A stretch of DNA of 64,000 nucleotides from assembly GCA_028583605.1 (NCBI GenBank), contig CM053331.1, positions 38,494,783-38,558,782 of the forward strand, given 5' to 3'. The translations under genes and the position numbers were made by a program. Each line of letters starts with the position of its first letter. The first letter of the stretch is position 1. Below are positions 47,569-58,365 of the stretch, in pieces. Below the pieces are notes generated by a model. It made no database searches, had not been told where the DNA came from, and saw nothing but the letters and a program-made list of their open reading frames with translations. This DNA is from Dastarcus helophoroides (taxonomy: Eukaryota > Arthropoda > Insecta > Coleoptera > Bothrideridae).

Positions 47569-47781
47569 TTCCACTTCAGTCAATTACCAACGATTGCTAA
47601 ATACTTGGTCGATATCAATCGGTTGAGTTTTCGGGCGGGCGCCCGGGCGCCTTCCTACCCGTCTATAATTAGACCGGTGGGTGACCACCAGACCCAGACG
47701 AGAATCCTGCCGGAGATAAATTTGGTTCATCCAGACGCCGATTTTGGTGAAGGAGAATCCACGCGCGGCACCCCGCCGTCC
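47569..47781 (+). other. GC-rich region open on both strands, possible exon
   Basis: After a good acceptor-like tract (TTTAATTCCACTTCAG, ending 47579) the plus strand is open to TAA at 47782 and encodes, among others, IIRPVGDHQTQTRILPEINL. A weak donor GTGAAG follows GATTTTG. The minus strand is open over about 47570-47840 too. High local GC makes such openness easy by chance, and no family is recognised on either strand. Confidence 0.2.
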
Positions 47782-49877
47782 TAATCGTCGGCCACCTAGC
47801 GCTTGACGACTTATTCACATCTCATTAGTTGAAAACTTACACCGACGCATCAAGCAGATTCGCCTTTGAGCGAAAAACGAACAATAATAACACATGCGAC
47901 TCTCGGTGACGTCAAACGGCCGATATTAACAATATTACGAGGCCGCATAACAATGTTTTTCATCAAACAGCCCCCGGATTCGCGATTTATTTTCGCCCGA
48001 GATCGAGATAAATTTAAACTTCGATGGCCGCTTTGTCCTTAGAAATACGCTTCCACCTTCAGAAATTAGCTCTGCCCCCAAAAGAAACTATTTTTGCTCC
48101 AAAACATTTACTTACCCCCAAGATAAATAATTGTTTTTCAAGAAATTCTTCACCGCTAACAATAAAAGATAAACATCACTCCCCAAACAATTCATTTTAA
48201 TTGAACTGACTGTCAACAAACCAAAATTAATGTGTCACATTTTTCACACTTTGCGCTCGAAATTATAATTTTAAATTCAACTTTTTACGTAATCTTAAGT
48301 TGAAAATAAACTTCACTATTCGCACTCCGTTACAATTTATGGGAACACAAGTTAAAAATGTTAAAAAAACTACAGGACAAAAGTCAAACAAATGAAAAAA
48401 TTGTCAAATGATAAGTAGTACCAACATTGTATTGGCAAATCGGGCAGAGCTGATTTCGGAATTGTCTATGAATCGAAACCACCAAAGATCAGTGACGATG
48501 ATTTCGATTGTTTAAAAATAATTTTTTAGCGCAACTTCGCATTTTAAAAAATTTTCAACCACCACGTATCATACAACCTTGTATGAAAATTATTGACATC
48601 CTGTATATTTTTGGATCCTCGCCCCCGGCTGTGCAACAGCGTAAAGAAAAAACCGAATCCCGGGGACAGTATTTAACCGGTACCGCCATCTGACGGTGGT
48701 CTTTCCGAACGTTTTCCCTGGGAATTCAACCGAAGCGACCATTCGTTTACAAATCTGTCCCCATGTTTCTATTCCGTCCTATACCAACTATGCAAAGGGC
48801 GTTGACCCCAATAAACGAATTTGTTGATGACCTATATTCCGCATAAACCGACTATTATTTAGAACATAGACCAATAACATTAAAATAATTCATATATCGA
48901 ATGCCGCAAATTAAGCTTTTCCTTTCATTTACAACATAGAATTATCATTTTTATTAATATTAACACAAACATAGACAATTTCACAAAAATAACCCTTTTC
49001 TATCGATCCCAACGAATATCCGTAGCCCACATTAACAAATTTGGGGAAAACCTTCGAATAAAACCCCAATTAATCGCAAGAGAAAGTAAAATTAACTCAC
49101 CCAAACAAATAGTGCAAGTATGCGGTCTTCTGTATAAAATTGGCAGGAAACTTGGGCAGTGTGTCTAATTATAACAAATACACGAATTCACCCCGAAAAA
49201 CAACCAAATCATCCCGCACTTTACCATTTCGCGTAATTCTTTGGTATTATCCGATGCACTTGAACAGTAGTTCATAATGCACTCGTTCCTGTCAAAACTA
49301 AATTGCCATTGTTTGTTGGGTCGGGTCGGCGAATGATACAGTCTAAAGGAATTTAGTTCTTCTGGGGTAATACCTGGTAAATATTCGCGTGTGTCATAAT
49401 TGGGGGTGATGGTAGGTGTTTAGCACTTAAATTTTGGTGGGTTTTGCTTCATTTAAACATATTTTTTTGATTTTGAGGGTACTGCCGTATAGGTACTGGC
49501 GCCATCTGTGGGACGGTAGACGTAAACCGTTTTTGTGTCAAATTCTCCTATCTTTGATCCAAAGGTTTCACCCAGAGAGTCTCTGGTTTCACCCCTTTAC
49601 CACACCGGCAATTAAATAAATAATTACGCGATACCCATTTCGCCAGCAGAACTGGCATTTTCAAGCGTACTAATCTAAAAAGGTTAGCAAAAGATGCATC
49701 GACGTCATCTGCATTGAGATTCAAATCGATACTGGCGGTCTTTTGCTTTCTTTCCTATTTCTTTGATCTTTGATCTCTATGTCCTTGATAACGAATAAAT
49801 TTTTATTCAATCAATAATTATATTCAATGAAAGCTAAAGGGCACAGTTTATTAATTTTACGTTTAATTGCAAATATA

Positions 49878-49912
49878 CAGGGTGATTCAGTCATAATGTC
49901 ATTAATTTTAAC
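49878..49912 (+). repeat. Left terminal inverted repeat
   Basis: Begins CAGGGTGATTCAGTCATAAT directly after TA (49876-49877). It matches the reverse complement of the right end over 35 bases with one difference. Confidence 0.85.
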
Positions 49913-50257
49913 CATGCATTCCGGAGGCTTAGTAAAGGCAGAAAATCGAAAAAAAAAATTTTTTCCTCAACTTTTAAAAAACGGGGCAAAACCCCTAAAA
50001 TTGCCCCTTTGACGGCGCTCTAGGTCGCATAAATTCTTTGATAGCCAGACACAGATGAGTTCAGCCTTGAAGCGAAGCGGTGTTGCCATACTTGTTGCTG
50101 TCATATTTCCTATTGATCTGTCAAACCATATTATTTACACAATAGATTTGAAGGTTAAGCCTTTATTGCATTTTATTTCTCATTTTTAATGTGTCGGGCA
50201 TTACTCGTTATGGCTATACAAATTGGAAAGGATGGCATTATGACACAAAACATATCA

Positions 50258-51242
50258 TTATAAGGGGCGTGTTGCAAAGGAATCGGGGGCGCTTCCCTAA
50301 CCGACAGCAGTGTTAAAGCCCGCGAACATTTGTGCGGACCTTTTAACGTGTTCGCGATAGTGGATCTGTGATGTAATGTCGCGACGCCAATGTGCTGGCT
50401 GCTGGGCATCAGATAAACAATCTGAATGTGGGAGGGGCCGTTCAAATTTAGTTGATGAATGAGTTAATTTTTTGACAAGAACCATAGTGGTTTGTGAGAA
50501 CCATTTCAAGACTATTGAAGATATGCGGAAGTAAAGTGTAGGGAATATTCTGGAGACACTCGCTTAATCAGGCAACCAGCTAATTCCTACAATCGTATTC
50601 ACTTTTGCAACTGGTTGAAAAATCAAAGTGCGGCTTATCCCGACTTTGTTAACAAGGTGCTATGGATAGATGAATGTTGTTTTACCCGTACTGACATTTT
50701 AAACAGGTAAGATACTGTTCATTGAAATGCAAATTTACAATAAATAAATGTGAAAAGCATTTTAGTCTCTTGTAATGATTTACTTACAAAACCTAAATGT
50801 TTTATTCGATCCGTTGAAGTTTTGTAACTTAAATATTAAATTAAAATGGTGTACACTGAAACAAATAACAATGTTTTGCAGTCACAACAGACATATTTGG
50901 TCATACGAAAATTCACATGCTACTCTTTGGCTTAACGTTTAGAGGAGATTTGTTGTAAGCATGTGGAGAGGTGCTAGGAATTTCCATGAATGTTTGGATA
51001 AACACTGCCCTGATTGATGGATAGAAAGAGGAAAACCTATAAGTTACCGAGGTGGAAAATGCACATTTGTGTGAATGTATCAAAGATGCAGTCGAAGAAA
51101 TAGGTAATAACTCTGATTTATTTAATCGTCTTGGTCATTCATTGTTCCAATAGAATGTGGCAGAAACGTATTTAAAATGCTTTTGCAGATCTGAAAGTTT
51201 GCTTGCTGTGGAATGGACTAGCCGGAAAAAGCAGAAATTTTA
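50258..51242 (+). pseudogene. Decayed DDE transposase with intron (Tc1/mariner-related, insect type)
   Basis: The enzyme would cut and paste the element by binding its ends through an N-terminal helix-turn-helix and cleaving with a DDE catalytic core. An N-terminal remnant is readable near 50275 (RGRFPNRQQC, then SPRTFVR and RVRDSG) and a helix-turn-helix-like VRTISRLLKICGS near 50490, both with in-frame stops. Exon 1 then reads HFCNWLKNQ and VLWIDECCFTRTDILN; the Asp of WIDE (codon 50669-50671) fits the first catalytic residue. A GT-AG intron (50707-50881) follows; splicing gives the continuous motif ILNSHNRHIWSYENSHAT, typical of this insect transposase family. Later remnants are WIERGKPISY and CIKDAVEEI. 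Stops and frameshifts show it is dead. The assignment rests on remembered family motifs and not on a search. Confidence 0.7.
50707..50881 (+). other. Intron within the transposase pseudogene
   Basis: GTAAGAT at the 5' end and TGTTTTGCAG at the 3' end enclose 175 bp. Removing it joins DILN to SHNRHIW in frame and restores a conserved block, strong evidence that the intron is real. Confidence 0.75.
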
Positions 51243-51719
51243 ATCAGTAAATAAGTTTTATGGGACTGGGACATTTCTTGCGACTTGTAAGTGCATAATA
51301 GTTCCCCCTGCTGAAAAAACAAGCAATACATAAACATAAACTGTGAATTCTATTACCTCAAGTGAATCTTATGTTAAGAGATCTACATAGAGAATAGATA
51401 TGCCATTCCAACCTAATTGCCAGGTAGAATATAAATTTTTATAATTATTTACAATAATTGCTGAATTCTTTCTAGAAATTACTATGGAAGAGGTACATTA
51501 AAAATAAGAGAATGTGGTCTTTGCACAAGCTAAAGCTGTAGTGTCATCATTTCGTTGATAAACCCTCCAGTTCTGTTCAATATTTTAAAGAGCTCAAACT
51601 GAATCATTGCACTCTGAAAGAGAAGGAAGCAACATCGAAAGGTAAAAGTATAGTATAATTATTGATATTTTTCATAACAATCACATTAGTACAGTCTGGA
51701 AATTACAGTAGTCAGCTTT

Positions 51720-53700
51720 CCGAAAAATTCAGATTTTTTAAAAAACTTGCCTAAAAAAAGTTTTCATAACATCCAATCTTTTAAAGGTTTGGTTTTTAAA
51801 AATTTCTATTTAAAAATTTAAACTTTTGTCAAAATTTCGACTTCTTCTCAAAATTGAACTTTTTTAAGACTTGAATATTTCAGCTTTTTTCAAAATATTT
51901 ACTTTTTTTGAAAATGTCGATTTTTTTTATTTTAACTTTTCTGATAATTTTGGCATTTCTTCAATATTTACACCCTTTAAATTTTAGGCTTTCTTTAAAA
52001 ATTTGAAAATATTTGAATTCTTTTTAATTTGGACATTTTTTAAAACTTAATTTTTCATGAAAGTTTCAATTCAAAAATTTTGGCAAATAGGTCGTAATTT
52101 TCTGGGAGTTTTGCCCGTTTCTGAATTTTTGTTTATTTTCAAAAGGTCATTTTTGAAAAATTTCGTTGTTTTTCGAAAAATGTTGACTTTTGAAATTTTG
52201 ACTTTTTTAAAATATATTTTGACCAAATTTGCACTTTTCTAAAAATGTCAATATTTTTCTTTCAAAATTTCGACCTTTTTATGAACTTCTGCGTTTTTAA
52301 AATTTTTTACTTTTTTCAAAATTACAACTTTTTGGTTAATTTTGGCACTAAAATTTCGACTTTTTTGAAAATATCCACTATTTTTTTTAAATAACAAATT
52401 TTTTTAAATATTTCGGTTCGTTTAAAATTTTATTATTTTTGTAAAATTTCGTTTTGTTTGGAAAAATTTCAAATTTCCTTGAAATGACTTTTTAAAATTA
52501 ATTTAATATTGCGTAAAATTTCGAATTTTTCTGTAAAATTTGCAATATTTGACCAAATTTGGATTTTTTTTAAATGTCGACATTTATTTTAAATTTTTAT
52601 ATATTATTTATTTTAAATTTTAGCATTTCTTCAAAATTGTAACTTTTTATAAGAATTTTCCTTCAAAAATGTTGGCTTTTTTAAAGTATGTTCGACTTTT
52701 TGAAAATTTGGGCTATTCAAAATTTCGGCTTTTTTGAAAATTTTGACTTTTTTATTTTCTTCAGTATATTAAGAATTTTCAAAACTTTTGAAGATTTGAC
52801 GGAAAATATTTCAGTTTTTTTTAGTTTCGCCTTTTTAAAAAGAATTCGAATTGTTTTTAAAAATGTCGGTAATTTTTCCGAACTCTCGAATTTTTTGAAA
52901 ATAATTACAATTTTTTCAAAATTTTGACCTATTTTTGAAAATTTATACGTTTTTTTTTTGAAATTTTAACTGTACATGAACATCAGACATTTTTAAAAAT
53001 TTCGAATTTTTTTCAATAATTTGGGCGTTTTTTTACTTAAAATTCAAACTTTTCTTGAAAATTTTGTCAATTTTCAAAACTTAGTCTCCTCCCGAAAATT
53101 TGGAATTCTTTGAACTTCCGCCTTGGCTACAAATTTTTTGAAAATTCATTTTTTCCGAAATTTCAGCATTTTCCAAAGTTTTAACTTTTTCGAAGGTTTG
53201 GACCATATTTTAACTTTCCAGTCCCATAGAAGCCCTCAGTTTTAATTTCGAAAAACTTCTTTCAATTGTCGTAGTGGTGACCGGATGAGATGTTCTGTGT
53301 TACCGACTTTTGGGCATCCGCTTAACCCGGAGAAAAAAGAAATATTCTTTTTGACTTTCGTAATTTTTGAAGTGAAAACTTCTATAGGCAGGTTGATTTT
53401 TTCTCGGGTAGAATGACCTAAGAGTTTAAGTGAGATTGTGAATAACATTTTACGATTTTTGCTTAGACACGTTCATATTATTGATAGGCTGATACGGCGG
53501 CAGCTGCGCTCCTGATGTTTAGTTTTTCTCAAGTCTTTTTCCGATCTTAAAATTTCTACATTTCTAGGAATTTTGACTCAAAATTTTTATTTTAATCCTC
53601 AAATTTCCACTTTTTGTTCGAAATAACTTCTGTACTCGAAAATTTGAAGTATTTCCAGAAATAGTTTCAACTTTCCAAAAAAATAAACAATTCACAGAGA
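51720..53700. repeat. T-rich satellite block inside the transposon
   Basis: Irregular units of TTTTTGAAAATTTCGACTTTT type, the reverse-complement orientation of the 44.5-46.7 kb array. A non-repetitive break lies at 53240-53520, including a 68-codon minus-strand frame that I do not assign. Confidence 0.75.
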
Positions 53701-54719
53701 CAACAGACTTTTTATTGAAGTCAAATATTATTTCATAAAATTAGGACATCCTATGTTTAGAGAAAAAATAAGTAGGTCGACTATAGCGCGAATACAATAA
53801 ATTATTTTATTAGAAAAGAAATTACATAACGGTTTAGATTCTTCTGCTTATATGGCGCTAATTATGATATAATAAAATTAGCACTATTACTTATGACGTT
53901 ATTGCATTAGCATTACATTAAGCTGTTGCAGATTAAAAAAAGATAAATGGAGGAATATCGAGAAATAAAATCAAAATCTTCATCAAAGATATCCCTATCA
54001 CGCAAAATAATTACTTCTATGATAGAAGATAAATGTAACTTGTCACTTTGATCGTCTGCCACAACGACATCTTAAACTTGTGAATTGTTTATGCGTCAAT
54101 GAGCTGCCAAGATCATAACCGGCGCGAGTCGCTTGTTCAAATTATAAAAGAAACTTTTACAATAACAAAAAGATAAACTAGCCCATTTTGGTAAAATATT
54201 TATTTTCGCTGATCCTTTAGTAGTAGTGGTCGAGAGATCGACTTACAGTTTTAAAGGATAAGAAAGCCCGTTTTGAGCACTAAAATGTTGGAAAAATGTA
54301 TTTAGAGCTATAAATTATTTACAAATTTTTTTAGATCACTCAATGTGCTGAGAAAATTGGGACAATACAGGTACATTATCAAGACGAGGAATAACAATGA
54401 GATTCTCCCAACAAAACCAGAGTATAAATGTACTGTAATTAATAAAATATTAATTATTGATATTATAGTTAATATAAATAAATAAATAAAAGATGTTTCA
54501 GGTTTTCGATTTATTTCCTTAATTCTATTCTTCTGCGAACAACATGGGCGTTCCTACTAGTGTTTTATTGCGTCCCTAACTCGAAAGCGGGTAAATTTTA
54601 AGGCAACGAAATTTACAATCGATAAAACTGGTAAAATAAATTTTCCCAATTTTAGGTCTGCAAAGTCGATAGTTAAAGTTAGTATAATTACCCTAAGAGG
54701 CTAAGCGAGAATAGGATTA
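53701..54719. other. Single-copy AT-rich DNA inside the transposon
   Basis: No gene, repeat unit or RNA gene was recognised. It separates two satellite blocks. Confidence 0.4.
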
Positions 54720-56215
54720 ATTTTTGAAAAGATATAACTTCTTTCCCAAATTTTTAAACTTTGCATTTCAACCTTTTCTAGATATTTGAATTGTTCCCAT
54801 ATTTAGATTTCAAATTCTTGAAAAATCGAACAATTTGACAGATCAAACAAATCAATCACCTCTTATTTATACTTCTTTTGAAAGTCTTGAATACTCTTCA
54901 AAATTTCTACTTTTTTCAAAATTTTGATTTTTTAAATTTTTTTCAAAATATCATTTTTGTGAAAGGTTGCCATTTTTTCCAAATCTAGATTCTATTTCAA
55001 AATTTAGAGAGCTTTTTAAAATTTGAAACTTTCCCCTTTCCAGAATTTAGATGTTTTCAAAAATTTTGGATCGGCTTGTTTAATTTCGAAATTTTGACTT
55101 TTAAGAGTCGAATTTTTTTAAACGTTTCGCCTATGCTTTATGATTTCCACACTTTTTAAATTTCATTTCATTTTAAAAATTGGTACTTTTTGCAAAATTT
55201 TAGTGTTTTAATTTCCAAAATGTTGAGATTTTTTCAAAATTTATTTATTTTTTTTTAATTTGTTTTCTTTCTAAGCAAATGGGTTCATTCATTTAAATTT
55301 TGCTAAAGATTCCGATTTTATTCAAAATTTCGACTTTTTTTAATCAAAATTTTGATTTTGGTCAGTTTGGGTTTTTTAAAAAATTCCTATTTTGAAAAAA
55401 TGTACCATTTCTTCAAAATTTCAACTTGTTTGAAAATCCCTGAAGTTTTATAAAAATTTCAGTTTTTATTTCGAAAATTAGTACGTTTTCAAAGATTTCC
55501 ATTTTTCTTTTGAACATTTCGAAGTTTTTTTGGAAATGTTAAATATTTTGCGAAAACTAGTAGAACTTCAAATATTTTGATTTTTTAATTTTTTTTTGAA
55601 AATTACCTTTTGGAATTACAATTTTTTTATACATATTTGGATATTTTTTAAAATGTTTATTTTTTAAGTTTTGATTTCCAAATATTTTTTTAAATTCGAT
55701 TTTTTTTTAAATTCCGAATTCTTTTGAAAATATCGACATTTTTCAAAATTTCGATTTGTTTGTATTTAAATTAGCGCTACTTCAGAACGTTTTTTTTTGA
55801 AAATTTGGATTAGTTTTCAAATTTAGATATTTTTTAAGATGTTTGTTTTTTTTTAATTTCCAAATATTTTGCAAAATTTCAACTTTTCAAAAATCCCGAA
55901 TTTTTTAAGTTTCAGTTTTTAAAATTTCAATATTATTCTTTACTTAAGGTTCTTTTTAAGGTTTTGACATTGCCAATTTTTATTAAAAATTTAATATTTA
56001 TCAAATCTTTACTTTTATAAAATTTTGCAGTCTCATAAAATTTTTGCATTTTCTATAAAAATTTTCATGCTTTTCAAAAATTAGACATTTTTGGTTGTTT
56101 CCAAAATTTCAACCAATTTTTTTTTTCAAATTTCTCACTTTTTAAAATTTTCCTCATAATGTACAATTTACAGATAAATTCCATGTTTTCTTAAATTTCA
56201 AGCTCTTTTTTTAGC
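54720..56215. repeat. Second T-rich satellite block inside the transposon
   Basis: Degenerate units such as TTTCAAAATTTCGACTTTTT and GAAAATTTCAGTTTTT. More diverged than the first block, same orientation. Confidence 0.7.
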
Positions 56216-56499
56216 ATTAAAATTATTAAAATAATGAAATAAAAACGATAAAGGACAAGAGAAAGAACTGCATCTGTTTTCTCTTTTATTTTAAGGTAAC
56301 TTTTTACACGTTGGTTACATTAAATCATGTAGTAAAATGTAACATAAAAATGACTGACAGGAAAAGGTAAACATTTATAAGCATAAAAAATGATTGAAAT
56401 GTTGACACTTTATTCAGTCTGTTTTGATTGTTGCTAATTTCCATAAATCCTTCTTGAATGCTTTATTGCAAATATGGTGTTAAAAAAAATTAATTTTTA

Positions 56500-57840
56500 G
56501 GTGCAGCCAGCAATTTCAGTATTTCTGCTTATTAGTCAGCCCTGAAAAAAATATGAAATTAAGGCCTCACAAAAATAAAAATTAGTATGTATCACCTGAA
56601 CATTTTTTGACAATTAAAAAAAGGTCATCATCAACATTTTTGGTCCCTATTCTTGTCTTGTGCCCCATGCATTTGCACCTGCCTCGCTACAGCTATGTTA
56701 GTGAATAAAACAGTTAAAAACTTCATTGTTTCTGGCCTGTAGTCTTCTCCAATTTCATTATTCTGAAGTTAGTAAATTATTGAAGAATTTCAGTGTGACG
56801 TCTTTGCAGATTTACAATACCTAATTTAAAAATGCATTGAAAATTGTTTTGGTTTAATGGTTTACATGTTACCTTGAAAAATGATTACTCCTATGAGGCT
56901 TCGATGTATATCTGTCCTATTTTTTGTGGATATAATACTTTTTACTCTCAAGTTTTGTGAATTGTGTATCCTGTCGATTCAAACCAGTGTTCATTGGAGA
57001 ATATGACTTTTTATTTGTGTTCAGGGATGTACAAGTAGATACAACTAAAAAGCTAAGTTGCTGTTGAACTTATCACATGAATGTTCTTTGTGAATTTTCG
57101 ATTATTGCTTCAGCCTCTACAACAGCATTGTTTGAGCGTTTCCCCACTGCCTGATTTCTCCAGCACTCTCAATTTTCCTAAAGTGCATGAAGTCTCCAAT
57201 AATATTAAAAAAATCACTCTGCAAGTATTCCATGCTCAAGTGAGCCTTTACAGTAGTTTCTTCCGTGCCCCACTCTGCACAACTTTTTTCGGCACAATCT
57301 GCTTTACTAAACAAATTTGTAAATATCCACAGTTTTCAAAAAGTGCATGAAATCCACAAACAAATTATGGGATTTAGTCCCAAGTTCTCCATGAATTCAT
57401 CACCATTCACTTTTTGATCAGTTCGAGGTCTTTCCATAATAACCACTGCTACAAACATTTTTTGTTCCAAAATAAAAACCATTGTAAAGAAGGAACAAAC
57501 GGCAGAACTATTTCATCATGGTATTCGTTGCAAAAACAGCTATGAAACCTCCATAATCAAAAGCAGAGCATGATAAACAAAACCATAAAAATTGACACTA
57601 TTGACAGTTGACAATGACAGATGACCATTGAACAACTATTTATTCCATAGATAACAATATGTAATAAGAAATCGCGTGCCATTTTCTTTTTCGTTACTTG
57701 CTCTTGCTTTTGTTGGCTATAACCTGTTCTAAGAAAGAACCAGACAATCAAAGCACACTGGATGACTTTTTCACTTAAACACTCAATAGTTAATTCTGTA
57801 GCCGTCACCTGGATTTTGTTCATATTACATCGTACATTAA
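56500..57840 (-). pseudogene. Fragmentary minus-strand open frames, possible second transposase relic
   Basis: The minus strand contains short protein-like pieces: KVIFSNEHWFESTGY (about 57010-56965), reminiscent of the first catalytic block of a DDE transposase; NNAVVEAEAIIENSQRTFM (about 57140-57080); and DFMHFRKIESAGEIRQ (about 57190). They are in different frames with stops between them. Two related DFMHF motifs about 160 bp apart suggest an internal duplication. I cannot name a family, and the resemblance may be chance. Confidence 0.25.
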
Positions 57841-58120
57841 AATTTTTTATTATAATTATTATGGATCCGTAGATTAATGATTTTAATAACTATTTTTCAT
57901 GTTTGACAGTCTAACAAAAATATTTCGATCTTGGCAACGTCGCATCCAAGCTGACATAGAGTTTAATTTGGATATGTCATAGGAAGCCGCATGGTACCAG
58001 TGGCAGTCCAAAAAGAGGTTTTAATTATAATTTGAAATGATTTTTTTTTCGGCGAAAATGTATTATAAACATATATTTTTAATAACGGATTCGTATCATA
58101 CTCATTTTTCTCTACCTTCT

Positions 58121-58155
58121 GTTAAAATTAATGCCATTATGACTGAATCACCCTG
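58121..58155 (-). repeat. Right terminal inverted repeat
   Basis: Reads GTTAAAATTAATGCCATTAT and onward to CCCTG, followed by TA (58156-58157). It is the complement of the left end with a single mismatch. Confidence 0.85.
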
Positions 58156-58365
58156 TATACAGTTGAATCCCTTGAAAACTCAATCACTTTTACAAATACG
58201 TTTTAGCGGGTAAACTAGAAAACTAGTTTTCTAAACTTTACATGGTTCATCGACATAGAAGAAAAAATTCATTGCAAAAGTAGTAAATTAAAGAAATACC
58301 CAATAAATTCGCTGATAACGATGTAGATATTCTTTAATACTCTACTTATGTCTAATATTCTACTT

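Larger units (their letters stand above)
46771..49875. other. Single-copy DNA, no confirmed gene
   Basis: Contains a hairpin with a GA microsatellite (47237-47296), a GC-rich open region (47569-47781) and AT-rich DNA. CCATCTG-containing motifs near 48687 and 49502 resemble those in the 58-61 kb repeats. No complete gene or RNA gene was recognised. Confidence 0.45.
49878..58155 (+). mobile_element. 8.3-kb Tc1/mariner-type transposon with decayed transposase
   Basis: The two ends carry matching inverted repeats and each is bordered by TA, as expected for Tc1/mariner insertion. Inside, in order: a decayed intron-bearing DDE transposase (50258-51242), a T-rich satellite block (51720-53700), single-copy DNA (53700-54720), a second T-rich satellite block (54720-56215), and a segment (56500-57830) with fragmentary minus-strand open frames. 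Weaker similarity between the ends extends past the 35-bp core: TCTGTCAAACC near 50130 pairs with a related motif near 57900. Most Tc1/mariner elements are 1-2.5 kb, so the satellite and other material is probably a later insertion or expansion. Not capable of coding for an active enzyme as it stands. Confidence 0.7.

Noticed and set aside
47569..47840. Minus-strand reading with WMNQIYLRQDSRL as a ligand-gated ion channel fragment
   Set aside because: The likeness to Cys-loop receptor motifs is short, lacks the flanking conserved residues and has no supporting splice sites.
57557..57823. 88-codon minus-strand frame resembling a Harbinger nuclease N-terminus
   Set aside because: The resemblance is limited to a basic Lys/Gln-rich patch; no catalytic or Myb-like motif follows.
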